Notes: a model not told the origin generated them from the letters alone. Positions 28,434 through 37,988 are shown, numbered from the stretch's first letter. The stretch is DNA of 64,000 nt from Hoeflea sp. (GCA_019084245.1 JAHRFE010000028.1:620001-684000), one strand, 5' to 3'. Program-made: numbers and translations.

Positions 28434-29639
28434 CTATGCCGCCGGCGGCGGAAGCCCATGGGCGCAATGGGCGATGATGGAGGCGATGTGACGACACTCC
28501 TCGAGGGTGAAGGTGAGCGGCAGGCGCATGTCGAACAGGGTCGACAGCACATGATCGGTTTCGGGCAGGACCTGCGGATCGACATAGCGCCAGCTGTGAT
28601 GGGTGGAGGTGAAACCCACCGGGTCGGACGCGCCGAACCATTTCAGCTCCACGCCCAGCGCCTTGCAGGCGGCGACAAAGGCATCGGCGCCGGAGCGGGA
28701 CAGCCCTGGCAGGCGGAACTGGATGGAGCTGCCGACATAGCGCTCAGCCTCGGGACGGCGGGGGAGAACCAGGCCTTCAACGGATTTGAGGCCCTCTTCC
28801 ACCGTCCGGTAGCGCTCATTCCACCGCGCGATGCTGTCTTCCAGGCGCGCGAGTTGCGGCAGCAGGATCGCGGCGCGCAGATTGTCCATGCGGCCCGACA
28901 TGTTGGGGGTTTCGAGCCGGATCCGGTCGAAGACCTCGGGCGGAGGTGCCGCGCCATGGCGCTCATAGAGCATGTAGGAGCCCGACAGGACGATGGCGCG
29001 AGCCATGAAGTCGGGATCGTCGGAGGTCAGCAATCCGCCTTCGCCGGAGTTGAGATGCTTGTAGGTCTGGGTCGAAAAGCACCCAGCCAGGCCGAAACTG
29101 CCGCTCTTGCGGCTGTTCCAGGCGGCCCCCATGGTGTGGGCGCAGTCCTCGATGAGGATCATGGAATGGCGGCGGATGATGTCCGAAAGCCGGTCCATGT
29201 CCGCCAGATGACCGCGCATGTTCGACAGCAACAGGAAGCGCGCGCCGGTGGAGCGGGCCTTGCGGTCCAGATCCTCAAGGTCGATCACCAGATCCGCGGT
29301 GATCTCGACGAGAACGGGTTTTCCGCCGGCCGAGGCGATGGCGCCGGGGACGGGCGCGAGCGTGAACCCATTGGTCAGCACCGTCTCGCCCTGCCCGAGA
29401 CCCGCGGCGCGGAGCGCGATCGCCATGGCGTATCCGCCCGAGGCGCAGGCCAGGCAGTAGCGCGCGCCCTGATACGCCGCATAGGCCTGTTCGAGCTCGG
29501 AAGCCTTGGAGGGTTCGCCGGCGACGGTGTTGTAGCGGTGCAGCCGGCCTGATGTCAGCACCGATATGGCTGCGGCGATGACATCCTCGCCGAGGGCTTC
29601 CTGCTGGGTAAAACTGCCCGTGAACGGTTTCAACGGCAT
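28434..29639 (-). CDS. DegT/DnrJ/EryC1/StrS family aminotransferase
   Basis: PLP-dependent sugar-aminotransferase-type protein of 401 residues. It shows the family's fold: phosphate-binding region ACASGGYAMAIALRAAGLGQGE, cofactor Asp in ILIEDCAHTMGAAW and a Schiff-base Lys194 in TQTYKHLNSGEGGLL. Relatives make amino sugars for surface polysaccharides or antibiotics, though some act on other amines. There are no nucleotide-sugar genes around it, so the substrate is unknown. AGGAG sits three to four bases before ATG 29639, which is close but usable. It diverges from phaZ. The position just upstream of xsc on the same strand (169-base gap) is probably coincidental. Confidence 0.82.
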   Translation of the reverse strand: MPLKPFTGSFTQQEALGEDVIAAAISVLTSGRLHRYNTVAGEPSKASELEQAYAAYQGARYCLACASGGYAMAIALRAAGLGQGETVLTNGFTLAPVPGAIASAGGKPVLVEITADLVIDLEDLDRKARSTGARFLLLSNMRGHLADMDRLSDIIRRHSMILIEDCAHTMGAAWNSRKSGSFGLAGCFSTQTYKHLNSGEGGLLTSDDPDFMARAIVLSGSYMLYERHGAAPPPEVFDRIRLETPNMSGRMDNLRAAILLPQLARLEDSIARWNERYRTVEEGLKSVEGLVLPRRPEAERYVGSSIQFRLPGLSRSGADAFVAACKALGVELKWFGASDPVGFTSTHHSWRYVDPQVLPETDHVLSTLFDMRLPLTFTLEECRHIASIIAHCAHGLPPPAA

Positions 29640-29794
29640 GGCTCCTCGGACGTGGGCGAGTTGCAGGCTTAGATCGAAGCCGGTGCTGACCGTATTGCCA
29701 GTTCCGCGTCATGCATAAGGACAATGGGCCGCCCCCTTCGGACTTTCATCCGGTCTGATCCGTTCGTCGTAGAAACCCGTTTTTGTCGGACCCG

Positions 29795-29825
29795 TTGTTG
29801 CAATGCAACAAAACCATGATAGGCT
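29795..29825 (+). promoter_or_regulatory. phaZ promoter overlapped by a perfect palindrome
   Basis: TTGTTGCA-A-TGCAACAA (29795-29811) is a perfect 17-base palindrome. It covers a -35-like TTGCAA (29798-29803), which is followed after 16 bases by TAGGCT (29820-29825). A repressor bound here would block transcription of phaZ; PhaR/AniA is the natural candidate. The rest of the 292-base gap between the two divergent genes shows nothing else I can name. Confidence 0.5.
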
Positions 29826-29931
29826 CGTTTACCATTTTGCGCGCTGCACAAGTCAGACTTCGGCAAGGTTTTGGCGTGCATGATGGCGGGAACCGGGCAG
29901 CTGGGCTGCCGGAAACAGAGGCAATTGATTC

Positions 29932-31215
29932 ATGTTCTACCAGATGTATGAGCTTAACCATGCCGCCGTGGCGCCGATGCGCGCCTATGCCGACGCAATG
30001 CGCCTGGCGTTCCGCAATCCGGTCAACCCGCTTGCCCACACCCCGTTCGGCCGCGCCATGGGCGCCGGGTTCGAACTGTTCGAGCGCACCACCCGCCGCT
30101 ACGGCAAACCGGCTTTCGGACTTGACCAGACATCGCTCAACACCGGAAAGGTGTCCGTGCATGAAAAGATCGTCTGGTCGCGGCCGTTCTGCGACCTGAT
30201 CCATTTCGAGCGCGCCCTGCCGGACAATCACCGGCCAGATCCGAAGATCCTGATCGTGGCGCCGATGTCGGGCCACTATGCCACCTTGCTGCGCGGCACG
30301 GTCGAAACCCTGCTGCCCAAGGCCGAAGTCTACATCACCGACTGGACGGACGCCCGCATGGTGCCCGTGACCGAGGGCCGGTTCGACCTGGATGATTATA
30401 TCGACTACGTCATCTCCATGTTGCATGCGCTCGGCCCCGACACCCATGTGATCGCGGTCTGCCAGCCGTCCGTGCCGGTTCTGGCCGCGGTCGCGGTGAT
30501 GGAAGAGAGCGGCGACACATTTGCCCCCTCCTCGATGACGCTGATGGGCGGTCCGATCGACACAAGGATCAATCCGACCGGCGTCAACGAGCTGGCGCAG
30601 ACCAAGCCGATAGATTGGTTCGAAGACAATGTCATCATGCAGGTGCCGTGGCCGTTGCCTGGCTTCACCCGCTCGGTCTACCCGGGCTTTCTGCAATTGT
30701 CCGGCTTCATGACCATGAACCTCGACCGCCACATGATCGCGCAGAAGGATTTCTACCTGCACCTGGTCAAGGATGACGGCGATTCGGCCGAGCGTCACCG
30801 CGATTTCTACGATGAATATCTGGCGGTCATGGACATGACGGCCGAATTCTACCTGCAGACGGTCGATACCGTGTTCATCAAGCATTCGCTGCCCAAGGGC
30901 GAGATGATGCATCGCGGCCGCAGGGTCGACACGACAGCAATCCGCAATGTGGCGCTGTTGACGGTCGAGGGCGAGAACGACGATATCTCCGGTCTCGGCC
31001 AGACCCAGGCGGCGCAAACCATCTGCCCCAACATCCCCGATGACATGCGCTACCACTACGTTCAGCCAAAGGTGGGCCACTACGGCGTCTTCAACGGTTC
31101 GCGTTTCCGCGCGGAGATCGCGCCTCGGATTCTCGATTTCATGCGCACCCATGCGCGCGGCAACCGCAACAAGAAAGTCGCCCCCAAGGTGATCAAGGGC
31201 GGCCGAACCGGCTGA
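29932..31215 (+). CDS. phaZ: intracellular polyhydroxyalkanoate depolymerase
   Basis: Enzyme of 427 residues that breaks down stored PHB/PHA granules. It begins with the typical N-terminus MFYQMYELNHAAVAPMRAYADAM and has no signal peptide, in line with the intracellular class. The nucleophile sits in a lipase-like box with cysteine in place of serine, VCQPSV (Cys177). His in the C-terminal region KVGHYGVFNGSRFR completes the charge relay seen in this family. GAGG lies 12 bases before the ATG. It is divergent from the DegT-type gene. A palindrome covering the likely promoter suggests repression tied to PHA status. It is followed at 160 bases by a small membrane protein gene. Confidence 0.92.
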   Translation: MFYQMYELNHAAVAPMRAYADAMRLAFRNPVNPLAHTPFGRAMGAGFELFERTTRRYGKPAFGLDQTSLNTGKVSVHEKIVWSRPFCDLIHFERALPDNHRPDPKILIVAPMSGHYATLLRGTVETLLPKAEVYITDWTDARMVPVTEGRFDLDDYIDYVISMLHALGPDTHVIAVCQPSVPVLAAVAVMEESGDTFAPSSMTLMGGPIDTRINPTGVNELAQTKPIDWFEDNVIMQVPWPLPGFTRSVYPGFLQLSGFMTMNLDRHMIAQKDFYLHLVKDDGDSAERHRDFYDEYLAVMDMTAEFYLQTVDTVFIKHSLPKGEMMHRGRRVDTTAIRNVALLTVEGENDDISGLGQTQAAQTICPNIPDDMRYHYVQPKVGHYGVFNGSRFRAEIAPRILDFMRTHARGNRNKKVAPKVIKGGRTG

Positions 31216-31375
31216 CGCGGATTTGTCTCGCAGTTTAACGGTCGAATATTGTTTCAACAAATCAAGGGAATAGCGGTTTCCCGCCGCCATTTTCTTGAAT
31301 CGGTACGGTTCAAATACCACATCAAAATCACAAGGGAACGATCCCCGCTTCCCTCACGAGATGAGGTTTACACCG

Positions 31376-31801
31376 ATGACACAGACCGCATTGATCCGCC
31401 CCGCCTGGACGCCGGCAACCATTGCCCTGATGGTTCTGGGTTTCATGGTCTTCTGGCCGCTGGGCCTGGCCATGCTCGCCTATATCCTCTGGGGCGACCG
31501 GCTCGATGCCTTCAAGGCCGACGTCAACCGCGCCACCGATGGATTGGCGTCGTCGTTCCGTAAAAACCGTGACGGCATGCGCACCAGCGGCAGCGGTAAC
31601 GCGGCGTTTGACGCATGGCGCGACACCGAACTGTCGCGGCTCGATGAAGAGCGCAAGAAGCTTGACGAGATGCGCCGCGAATTCGACCAGCATATGCGCG
31701 ACCTGCGCATGGCGCGCGACCGCACCGAGTTCGAGCAGTTCATGGCCGACCGCCAGAACAAGACCCGGAAATCCGGCTCGGTGCCTGAAATCGACGGCTG
31801 A
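31376..31801 (+). CDS. DUF2852 domain-containing small membrane protein
   Basis: Protein of 141 residues. ATG 31376 is preferred (GAGG nine bases upstream) over ATG 31361. An N-terminal hydrophobic segment (TPATIALMVLGFMVFWPLGLAMLAYILW) anchors it in the inner membrane. The remainder is highly charged and predicted coiled coil, with the conserved core FDAWRDTELSRLDEERKKLDEMRREFDQHMRDLRMARDRTEFEQFM. The family is widespread in rhizobia and has no known function. It follows phaZ on the same strand and has its own terminator. Confidence 0.85.
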   Translation: MTQTALIRPAWTPATIALMVLGFMVFWPLGLAMLAYILWGDRLDAFKADVNRATDGLASSFRKNRDGMRTSGSGNAAFDAWRDTELSRLDEERKKLDEMRREFDQHMRDLRMARDRTEFEQFMADRQNKTRKSGSVPEIDG

Positions 31802-31823
31802 CAGCCAAAGCACGCGACACAAG

Positions 31824-31854
31824 GCGGCGTTCTGTTTCAGGACGCCGCTTTTTT
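31824..31854 (+). terminator. intrinsic terminator after the DUF2852 gene
   Basis: GCGGCGT (31824-31830) pairs with ACGCCGC (31842-31848), with an 11-base loop, followed by six T. Confidence 0.85.
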
Positions 31855-31915
31855 GTGGCCCGAACGGATAGAAATTCAAGCTTGCGACGCGGGCGAATCG
31901 GATAAAACCCACTTC

Positions 31916-32662
31916 ATGTTCGGATTTGGCCGCACCTCCTCAAGGAATTCCACGCCCCGCCCCGGGGCGGTGACCGTCAACGGCCGCGAGCTGCCGCTGA
32001 CCATTCGCGAACACGCGCAGGCAACGCGGATGACGCTCAGGATCGAGCCGGGCGGTCAGGCGCTGAAACTGACCATTCCACGTGGGTTGGCGGGCCGCGA
32101 TATCGACGCGTTTCTCACCCGCCATCACGGCTGGCTGATGACCCGGCTTGCCAGCGTGCCGGCTGCCGGCCCGCTGGTGCAGGACAAGATCATCTCGATC
32201 CGCGGCGTCGATCACCGGATCGTCATGACCGGCAAGCTCCGGGGGCTGGCCGAAGAGACCGAGATCGACGGCGTGCCCACCCTGCTGGTGTCGGGATCGC
32301 CCGAACATGTCGGCCGGCGTGTGGCCGACCATCTCAAGCGGGTGGCGCGGCGCGAACTCGACGCCCTGGTGCGTCACCATGCGGCCACACTTGGCAAGCC
32401 GTTCAAGGCCATCGCCTACAAGGACACCAGGAGCCGCTGGGGATCCTGCACGTCGGAGGGCAACCTGTCGTTTTCCTGGCGGATTGCCATGGCGCCGGAT
32501 TTCGTCATCGACTATCTCGCCGCCCACGAGGTGGCGCATCTGAAGGAAATGAATCACGGTCCGGATTTCTGGTCCACCTGCACGCGGCTGTGTCCGCGGA
32601 CGAAAGAAGCCAAGCGCTGGCTCAAGCAGAACGGGACGCGGTTGTTTGCGGTGACATTCTAG
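31916..32662 (+). CDS. YgjP-like metallopeptidase (M48/SprT-type fold, DUF45)
   Basis: Protein of 248 residues. ATG 31916 begins MFGFGRTSS; the frame is open further upstream but overlaps the preceding terminator, so the later start is taken. The C-terminal half has the zinc motif HEVAHLKEMNHG (His-Glu-x-x-His with a third His) preceded by the family signature KDTRSRWGSCTSEGNLSFSWRI. The N-terminal half (RMTLRIEPGGQALKLTIPRGL) is the usual DUF45 beta domain. A soluble cytoplasmic zinc peptidase is expected; its target is unknown. It stands alone between the terminator and trpF. Confidence 0.87.
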   Translation: MFGFGRTSSRNSTPRPGAVTVNGRELPLTIREHAQATRMTLRIEPGGQALKLTIPRGLAGRDIDAFLTRHHGWLMTRLASVPAAGPLVQDKIISIRGVDHRIVMTGKLRGLAEETEIDGVPTLLVSGSPEHVGRRVADHLKRVARRELDALVRHHAATLGKPFKAIAYKDTRSRWGSCTSEGNLSFSWRIAMAPDFVIDYLAAHEVAHLKEMNHGPDFWSTCTRLCPRTKEAKRWLKQNGTRLFAVTF

Positions 32663-32761
32663 CCGGGCCTGGCCCCGCTTCGCTTTTCCAACTATCCGGA
32701 TTGACGCCATCAAGGCATCCATATCTCGACTCACGCAGCAATTTGTGCGAGGTCAGCCGCC

Positions 32762-33439
32762 ATGACAACGACCATCAAGATTTGCGGGCTGAGCACGCCT
32801 GAAGCAGTGGATCGCGCGGGCGATCTGAACGCGGACATGGCGGGATTCATCTTTTTTCCCAAGAGCCCTCGCCACGTCTCGGTCGAGTCCGCGAGCGGCC
32901 TTGCCGCGCGGGCGCGGGCGCGCGGTCTCAAGACGGTGGCGGTCACCGTCGACATGGACGATGCCGGGCTGGACGATGTGGTCTCGACCATGAAACCCGA
33001 CTGGCTGCAACTCCATGGCGCGGAAAGCCCGGAACGGACTGCGGAGCTCAAGGCCCGGTTCGGGCTGCCGGTGATGAAGGCCCTCGCCATCCGCGAAGCG
33101 GCCGATCTTGAGCGCTTTGAGCCCTACATGGGCATTGCCGACCGGTTTCTGTTTGACGCCAAGCCGCCCAAGGGTTCAGACTTGCCTGGCGGCAACGGCG
33201 TGAGCTTCGACTGGCGGCTTCTTGCCGCGCTTGACGACCGCGTTAGTTACATGCTTTCCGGTGGGCTGACGAAAGACAATGTCGGCGAGGCGCTCCGCAT
33301 CAGCGGTGCAAAAATGGTCGATGTCTCATCCGGCGTCGAAAGCGCGCCGGGCGTCAAGGATCTCGCGATGATGAACGGATTTGTCCGGGCGGTCCGCGAC
33401 GCCGGTTTTGCGACCCCCAGGGGACGGTTTCAGGAGTAA
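32762..33439 (+). CDS. trpF: phosphoribosylanthranilate isomerase
   Basis: Third enzyme of the tryptophan branch, 225 residues, a TIM barrel. The N-terminal [14 protein letters not shown] has the catalytic Cys; the catalytic Asp lies in [14 protein letters not shown]. Barrel-end phosphate-binding residues follow in [15 protein letters not shown] and [15 protein letters not shown]. It starts the trpF-trpB-trpA-accD-folC series and lies five bases from trpB, so the two are co-transcribed. A possible TTGACG at 32701 could belong to its promoter, but no good -10 matches it. Confidence 0.96.
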   Translation: MTTTIKICGLSTPEAVDRAGDLNADMAGFIFFPKSPRHVSVESASGLAARARARGLKTVAVTVDMDDAGLDDVVSTMKPDWLQLHGAESPERTAELKARFGLPVMKALAIREAADLERFEPYMGIADRFLFDAKPPKGSDLPGGNGVSFDWRLLAALDDRVSYMLSGGLTKDNVGEALRISGAKMVDVSSGVESAPGVKDLAMMNGFVRAVRDAGFATPRGRFQE

Positions 33440-33444
33440 GTGAA

Positions 33445-34665
33445 TTGAACCAGACAACCAATCCGAATTCATTCCGCACCGGTCCCGATGAACAGGGCAT
33501 GTTCGGTATTTTCGGCGGCCGTTTCGTTGCCGAAACGCTGATGCCGCTGATCCTCGAGCTGGAAGAGGAATGGACAAGGGCCAAGGCCGATCCAGCTTTC
33601 CGCGCCGAACTCGAGCATCTCAACACGCACTATACCGGGCGGCCCTCGCCGATGTATTTCGCCGAGCGGCTGACCGAGCACCTGGGCGGCGCCAAGGTCT
33701 ATTTCAAGCGCGACGAGCTCAATCACACCGGTTCGCACAAGATCAACAATTGCGTTGGCCAGATCCTGCTCGCCAAGCGCATGGGCAAGACCCGGATCAT
33801 CGCCGAAACCGGCGCCGGCCAGCATGGCGTCGCCTCGGCCACGGTCGCCGCCCGCTTCGGCTATCCGTGCGAGGTCTACATGGGCGCGACCGACGTGCAG
33901 CGCCAGGCGCCAAACGTGTTCCGCATGAAGCTGCTCGGCGCCAAGGTGCATCCGGTCACTTCCGGCCACGGCACGCTCAAGGACGCCATGAACGAGGCGC
34001 TTCGCGACTGGGTCACCAATGTCGACGACACCTATTACCTGATCGGCACCGCCGCGGGCCCGCATCCCTATCCGGAGATGGTGCGCACCTTCCAGTCGGT
34101 GATCGGCGAGGAAACCCGCGAACAGATGATGGCCGCGGAAGGCCGGCTGCCGGACATGCTGGTGGCTGCCGTCGGCGGCGGCTCCAACGCCATCGGCCTG
34201 TTCCACCCGTTCCTCGACGACAAGGACGTGCAGATCGTCGGCGTCGAGGCCGGCGGCAAGGGACTCGACGGCGAAGAGCACTGCGCCTCGCTCACCGCCG
34301 GATCACCCGGCGTGCTGCACGGCAACCGCACCTATCTGCTGCAGGACGGCGACGGGCAGATCAAGGAAGGCCATTCGATCTCGGCCGGCCTCGATTATCC
34401 CGGCATCGGGCCGGAGCATTCCTGGCTCAAGGATTCGGGCCGGGTCGAGTACGTGCCGATCATGGACACCGAGGCGCTCGAAGCCTTCCAGCTGCTGACC
34501 CGTCTCGAAGGCATCATTCCGGCGCTGGAACCGAGCCACGCGCTGGCCGAAGTGATTAAGCGCGCCCCGAAGATGGGCAAGGACCAGATCATCGTGATGA
34601 ACCTGTGCGGCCGCGGCGACAAGGACATCTTCACCGTCGGCAAGATCCTCGGAGTGGAGCTCTGA
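33445..34665 (+). CDS. trpB: tryptophan synthase beta chain
   Basis: PLP enzyme of 406 residues that condenses indole with serine. The initiation codon is TTG 33445, supported by AGGAG eight bases upstream and by the immediate conserved start [21 protein letters not shown]-binding Lys99 lies in [11 protein letters not shown], the glycine-rich phosphate loop in VGGGSNAIG, and the GAGQHG substrate loop in [13 protein letters not shown]. It forms the alpha2-beta2 complex with TrpA, whose gene starts two bases after its stop. The weak start codon may tune expression in an otherwise tightly coupled operon. Confidence 0.97.
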   Translation: MNQTTNPNSFRTGPDEQGMFGIFGGRFVAETLMPLILELEEEWTRAKADPAFRAELEHLNTHYTGRPSPMYFAERLTEHLGGAKVYFKRDELNHTGSHKINNCVGQILLAKRMGKTRIIAETGAGQHGVASATVAARFGYPCEVYMGATDVQRQAPNVFRMKLLGAKVHPVTSGHGTLKDAMNEALRDWVTNVDDTYYLIGTAAGPHPYPEMVRTFQSVIGEETREQMMAAEGRLPDMLVAAVGGGSNAIGLFHPFLDDKDVQIVGVEAGGKGLDGEEHCASLTAGSPGVLHGNRTYLLQDGDGQIKEGHSISAGLDYPGIGPEHSWLKDSGRVEYVPIMDTEALEAFQLLTRLEGIIPALEPSHALAEVIKRAPKMGKDQIIVMNLCGRGDKDIFTVGKILGVEL

Positions 34666-34667
34666 TC

Positions 34668-35507
34668 ATGACCACACGCATCGACACACGGTTCGACAAA
34701 CTCAAGACCGAGGGCCGGCCGGCGCTGGTGACCTATTTCATGGGCGGCGACCCGGACTACGACACGTCGCTGAAGATCATGCAGGCGCTGCCCGGGGCGG
34801 GCTCCGACGTGATCGAGCTCGGCATGCCGTTCTCCGATCCGATGGCCGATGGTCCGGCGATCCAGATGGCCGGCCAACGTGCCTTGAAGGGCGGGCAGAC
34901 GCTGAAAAAGACGCTGGCGCTGGCGCAGGACTTCCGCAAGGGCGACAACGAGACGCCGATCGTGCTGATGGGCTATTACAACCCGATCTACATCTATGGC
35001 GTCGAGCGCTTTCTGGTGGACGCACGCGAAGCGGGCATTGACGGGCTGATCGTGGTCGACCTGCCGCCGGAGATGGACGAGGAACTGTGCCTGCCGGCGC
35101 TGAAGGCGGGGCTCAACTTCATCCGGCTGGCGACGCCGACGACTGACGACAAGCGGCTGCCGCGGGTGCTCTCCAACACATCGGGCTTTGTCTATTACGT
35201 GTCGATGACCGGGATCACCGGATCGGCCATTGCCGATACGTCGAAGGTCAATCTTGCCGTCGACCGGATCAAGAGCCATACCAGCCTGCCGGTCTGTGTC
35301 GGCTTCGGCGTCAAGACCGCCGAGCAGGCGCGCGCCATCGGCCAGTCCGCCGACGGCGTGGTGGTGGGCACCGCGATCGTCAACCAGATCGCCAATACCC
35401 TCGACGCCAAGGGTGCGGCGACCACCGACACCGTCGAGAGCGTCGCCACCATGGTGCGGGGGCTCGCCACCGGCGTTCGCGCGGCGCGGCTTGCGCCGGC
35501 CGAGTAA
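34668..35507 (+). CDS. trpA: tryptophan synthase alpha chain
   Basis: TIM-barrel enzyme of 279 residues that cleaves indole-3-glycerol phosphate. Catalytic Glu is in [17 protein letters not shown], catalytic Asp in [12 protein letters not shown], and the phosphate site in [14 protein letters not shown] 34668 sits two bases after the trpB stop; the frame is open earlier but only inside trpB. GGAG lies within the end of trpB, so translation is probably coupled. It is followed after 37 bases by accD. Confidence 0.96.
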   Translation: MTTRIDTRFDKLKTEGRPALVTYFMGGDPDYDTSLKIMQALPGAGSDVIELGMPFSDPMADGPAIQMAGQRALKGGQTLKKTLALAQDFRKGDNETPIVLMGYYNPIYIYGVERFLVDAREAGIDGLIVVDLPPEMDEELCLPALKAGLNFIRLATPTTDDKRLPRVLSNTSGFVYYVSMTGITGSAIADTSKVNLAVDRIKSHTSLPVCVGFGVKTAEQARAIGQSADGVVVGTAIVNQIANTLDAKGAATTDTVESVATMVRGLATGVRAARLAPAE

Positions 35508-35544
35508 CGCCCCCACATTAGACGGACAAACCGGAGAGACCGCC

Positions 35545-36477
35545 TTGAACTGGATTACCAACTACGTCAGGCCCAAGATCAATTCGATGCTCGGCCGCCG
35601 CGAGGTGCCGGAGAACCTGTGGATCAAGTGCCCCGAAACCGGGGAGATGGTGTTCCACAATGATCTCGAGGAAAACCATTTCGTGATCCCGGCTTCCGGC
35701 TATCACATGAAGATGTCGGCCGAGGCCCGTCTCAAGCACATCTTTGACGAGGGCAAATACGAGATGCTGCCGTCGCCGAAGGTGCCGCAGGATCCGCTCA
35801 AATTCCGCGATTCGAAGAAATACAGTGACCGGTTGCGCGAAAGCCGCACCAAGACCGGCCTTGAGGATTCCGTCGTTGCCGCCCATGGTTCGGTTCAGGG
35901 CGTGAAGATCATCGCCTGTGTGCATGACTTCGCCTTCATGGGCGGGTCACTTGGCATCGCTGCTGGCGAAGCCATCATCCAGGCCTTCGAGGCTGCCATC
36001 GCGCGGCATTGCCCGCTGGTGATGTTTCCAGCCTCAGGCGGCGCGCGCATGCAGGAAGGCATTCTTTCCCTGATGCAATTGCCGCGCACGACGGTTGCGG
36101 TGGAAATGCTTAAGGAAGCCGGCCTGCCCTATATCGTGGTGCTGACCAATCCAACAACCGGCGGCGTGTCGGCCTCTTACGCGATGCTTGGCGATGTCCA
36201 TCTGGCCGAACCTGGGGCGGAAATCTGTTTTGCCGGCAAGCGCGTGATTGAACAGACAATCCGGGAGAAACTGCCGGAAGGCTTCCAGACATCGGAATAT
36301 CTGCTTGATCACGGCATGATCGACATGGTGGTGCATCGCCACGACCTGCCCGAGACGATTTCCCGGCTGCTGAGGATCTTCCTGAAGATGGATGCGCCGG
36401 CGCCCAAGGCGCTTCCCGCACCTGTCGCAGAAACCGAGTCCGGAGCTGAGCCGGAGCTCGCCGAAGCTGCGCACTAG
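35545..36477 (+). CDS. accD: acetyl-CoA carboxylase, carboxyltransferase subunit beta
   Basis: Protein of 310 residues, the beta subunit of carboxyltransferase in malonyl-CoA synthesis. TTG 35545 is the likely start: GGAGAG precedes it and the conserved N-terminus [16 protein letters not shown] begins there. The crotonase-like domain has the oxyanion-hole glycines [13 protein letters not shown] and [12 protein letters not shown]. The N-terminal zinc ribbon, four cysteines in E. coli, keeps only one ([13 protein letters not shown]...[11 protein letters not shown]), which I recall as usual in alphaproteobacteria. The acidic, proline/alanine-rich tail is variable. It lies between trpA and folC, the common rhizobial order. 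Confidence 0.96.
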   Translation: MNWITNYVRPKINSMLGRREVPENLWIKCPETGEMVFHNDLEENHFVIPASGYHMKMSAEARLKHIFDEGKYEMLPSPKVPQDPLKFRDSKKYSDRLRESRTKTGLEDSVVAAHGSVQGVKIIACVHDFAFMGGSLGIAAGEAIIQAFEAAIARHCPLVMFPASGGARMQEGILSLMQLPRTTVAVEMLKEAGLPYIVVLTNPTTGGVSASYAMLGDVHLAEPGAEICFAGKRVIEQTIREKLPEGFQTSEYLLDHGMIDMVVHRHDLPETISRLLRIFLKMDAPAPKALPAPVAETESGAEPELAEAAH

Positions 36478-36520
36478 TGGTCTGACCGAAACAGATGGGA
36501 ACCATCTGTCAGGATCGCAC
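36478..36520. repeat. palindromic intergenic repeat (family B, copy 3)
   Basis: This copy abuts the accD stop codon. TGGTCTGACCGAA is followed by the near-perfect palindrome ACAGATGG-GAA-CCATCTGT and the tail CAGGATCGCAC. It is the most complete of three copies; the others lie in the actS-actR gap. Confidence 0.6.
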
Positions 36521-36575
36521 CCCTTGAGCATCCCAAAAGCCAAAAATGCCGGTGTCTTCGGCGAGAGGAGCGGTC

Positions 36576-37901
36576 GTGTCGGCTGCCGAGCAGGAAATCA
36601 ACGCGCTGATGGCGCTGCATCCCAAGGGCTTCGACCTGTCGCTCGGCCGGATCACACGGCTGCTCGAACGGCTCGGCAATCCGCATGAGAAACTGCCGCC
36701 GGTGATCCACATCGCCGGCACCAACGGCAAAGGCTCGACCAGCGCATTCTGCCGCGCCATTCTTGAAGCACAGGGCCTCAAGGTCCACGTCCATACCTCG
36801 CCGCATCTGGTCAACTGGCATGAACGCTTCCGGATCGGCACGGCCGGCGGCGGCACACTCGTGGAGGACGAGATGCTCGCCGATGCGGTGCGGCGTGTCG
36901 CGGCCGCCAACCAGGGCGAGATGATCACCGTGTTCGAAATCCTGACAGCGGTGATGTTCGTTCTGTTCTCGGAGAACCCCGCGGACGCGGCGCTGATCGA
37001 GGTCGGACTTGGCGGCCGGTTCGATGCGACCAATGTCATGGCCCATCCGGCCGTCTCGGTGATCATGTCGATCTCGCTCGACCACCAGGCCTATCTGGGC
37101 GACCATGTCGAACTGATCGCGGCGGAGAAGGCCGGCATCATCAAGCGCGGAACGCCGGTTGTGATCGGCGCCCAGACGGAAGACGCGGCGCGCGACGTGC
37201 TCACTGGAAGCGCGGAACGTCTCGGGTGTCCGGTCAGTGTCTATGGCCAGGATTTCTTCGCTGTCGAGGAAAACGGGCGGATGGCCTATCAGGACGAGGA
37301 CGAGCTGATTGACCTGCCCTTGCCAAGGCTTGCGGGCCGGCATCAGCAGGCCAATGCGGCGGCGGCGATCCGGGCGCTCAAGGCAGCCGGCTTCAAGCTT
37401 GAGGAAAAGGCGATCGCAGAAGGCCTGGTCAATGTGTCATGGCCGGGACGGCTCGAGCGTCTGACCCACGGGCGCCTGGTCGAGAATGCGATGGACGGCG
37501 TCGAGCTGTGGATCGACGGCGGCCACAATCCCGGCGCCGGGCGGGTGATTGCCGAAGCCATGGCCAATCTCAATGACCGCGAATCACGACCGCTGTTCCT
37601 GATCACCGGGATGATCAACACCAAGGATCCGGTCGGCTATTTCGAAGCCTTCGCCGGAATGGCGCGGCATGTCTTCACCGTGCCGGTGCCTGATTCCGAG
37701 GCCGGGCTGGACCCGGAATTCCTTGCCGATACGGCCGATGAAGCCGGATTGAGCGCCGAGTCGGCGAAAGATGTCGAATCGGCGATTGAAGCCATTTGCC
37801 GGAACTGGAACGGTCTCGAACGGCCGCCGCGCATCCTGATAGGTGGATCGCTCTATCTTCTCGGCGATGTTCTGAGAGTGAACGGCACACCGCCGGTCTG
37901 A
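36576..37901 (+). CDS. folC: bifunctional folylpolyglutamate/dihydrofolate synthase
   Basis: Mur-ligase-like enzyme of 441 residues that adds glutamate to folates and makes dihydrofolate. The P-loop GTNGKGSTS lies near residue 50 and the conserved HTSPHLVNWHERFRI follows. The family's Mur-type central region appears as EVGLGGRFDATN, with the C-terminal domain carrying WIDGGHNPGAGR. GTG 36576 is preferred for its AGAGGAG five bases upstream and because conserved sequence starts soon after; ATG 36546 is in frame as an alternative. The gap from accD holds a palindromic repeat. It ends facing trxA. Confidence 0.94.
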   Translation: MSAAEQEINALMALHPKGFDLSLGRITRLLERLGNPHEKLPPVIHIAGTNGKGSTSAFCRAILEAQGLKVHVHTSPHLVNWHERFRIGTAGGGTLVEDEMLADAVRRVAAANQGEMITVFEILTAVMFVLFSENPADAALIEVGLGGRFDATNVMAHPAVSVIMSISLDHQAYLGDHVELIAAEKAGIIKRGTPVVIGAQTEDAARDVLTGSAERLGCPVSVYGQDFFAVEENGRMAYQDEDELIDLPLPRLAGRHQQANAAAAIRALKAAGFKLEEKAIAEGLVNVSWPGRLERLTHGRLVENAMDGVELWIDGGHNPGAGRVIAEAMANLNDRESRPLFLITGMINTKDPVGYFEAFAGMARHVFTVPVPDSEAGLDPEFLADTADEAGLSAESAKDVESAIEAICRNWNGLERPPRILIGGSLYLLGDVLRVNGTPPV

Positions 37902-37936
37902 GCGGACCGCATCGATGTGACTGCGTCCCGACACGC

Positions 37937-37964
37937 AAAACCCGCCCGGCAAGCCGGACGGGTT
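37937..37964 (-). terminator. terminator between folC and trxA
   Basis: AACCCGCCCGGC and GCCGGACGGGTT form a 12-base stem with one mismatch. Read leftward it is followed by TTTT, so it mainly ends the addB-addA-trxA transcript. Confidence 0.7.
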
Positions 37965-37988
37965 CAGGTACTGCAATCAGATCAGATA

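Noticed and set aside
31292-31310. Inverted repeat TTGAATCGGTACGGTTCAA before the DUF2852 gene
   Set aside because: Imperfect arms, no second copy and no known regulator with this shape.
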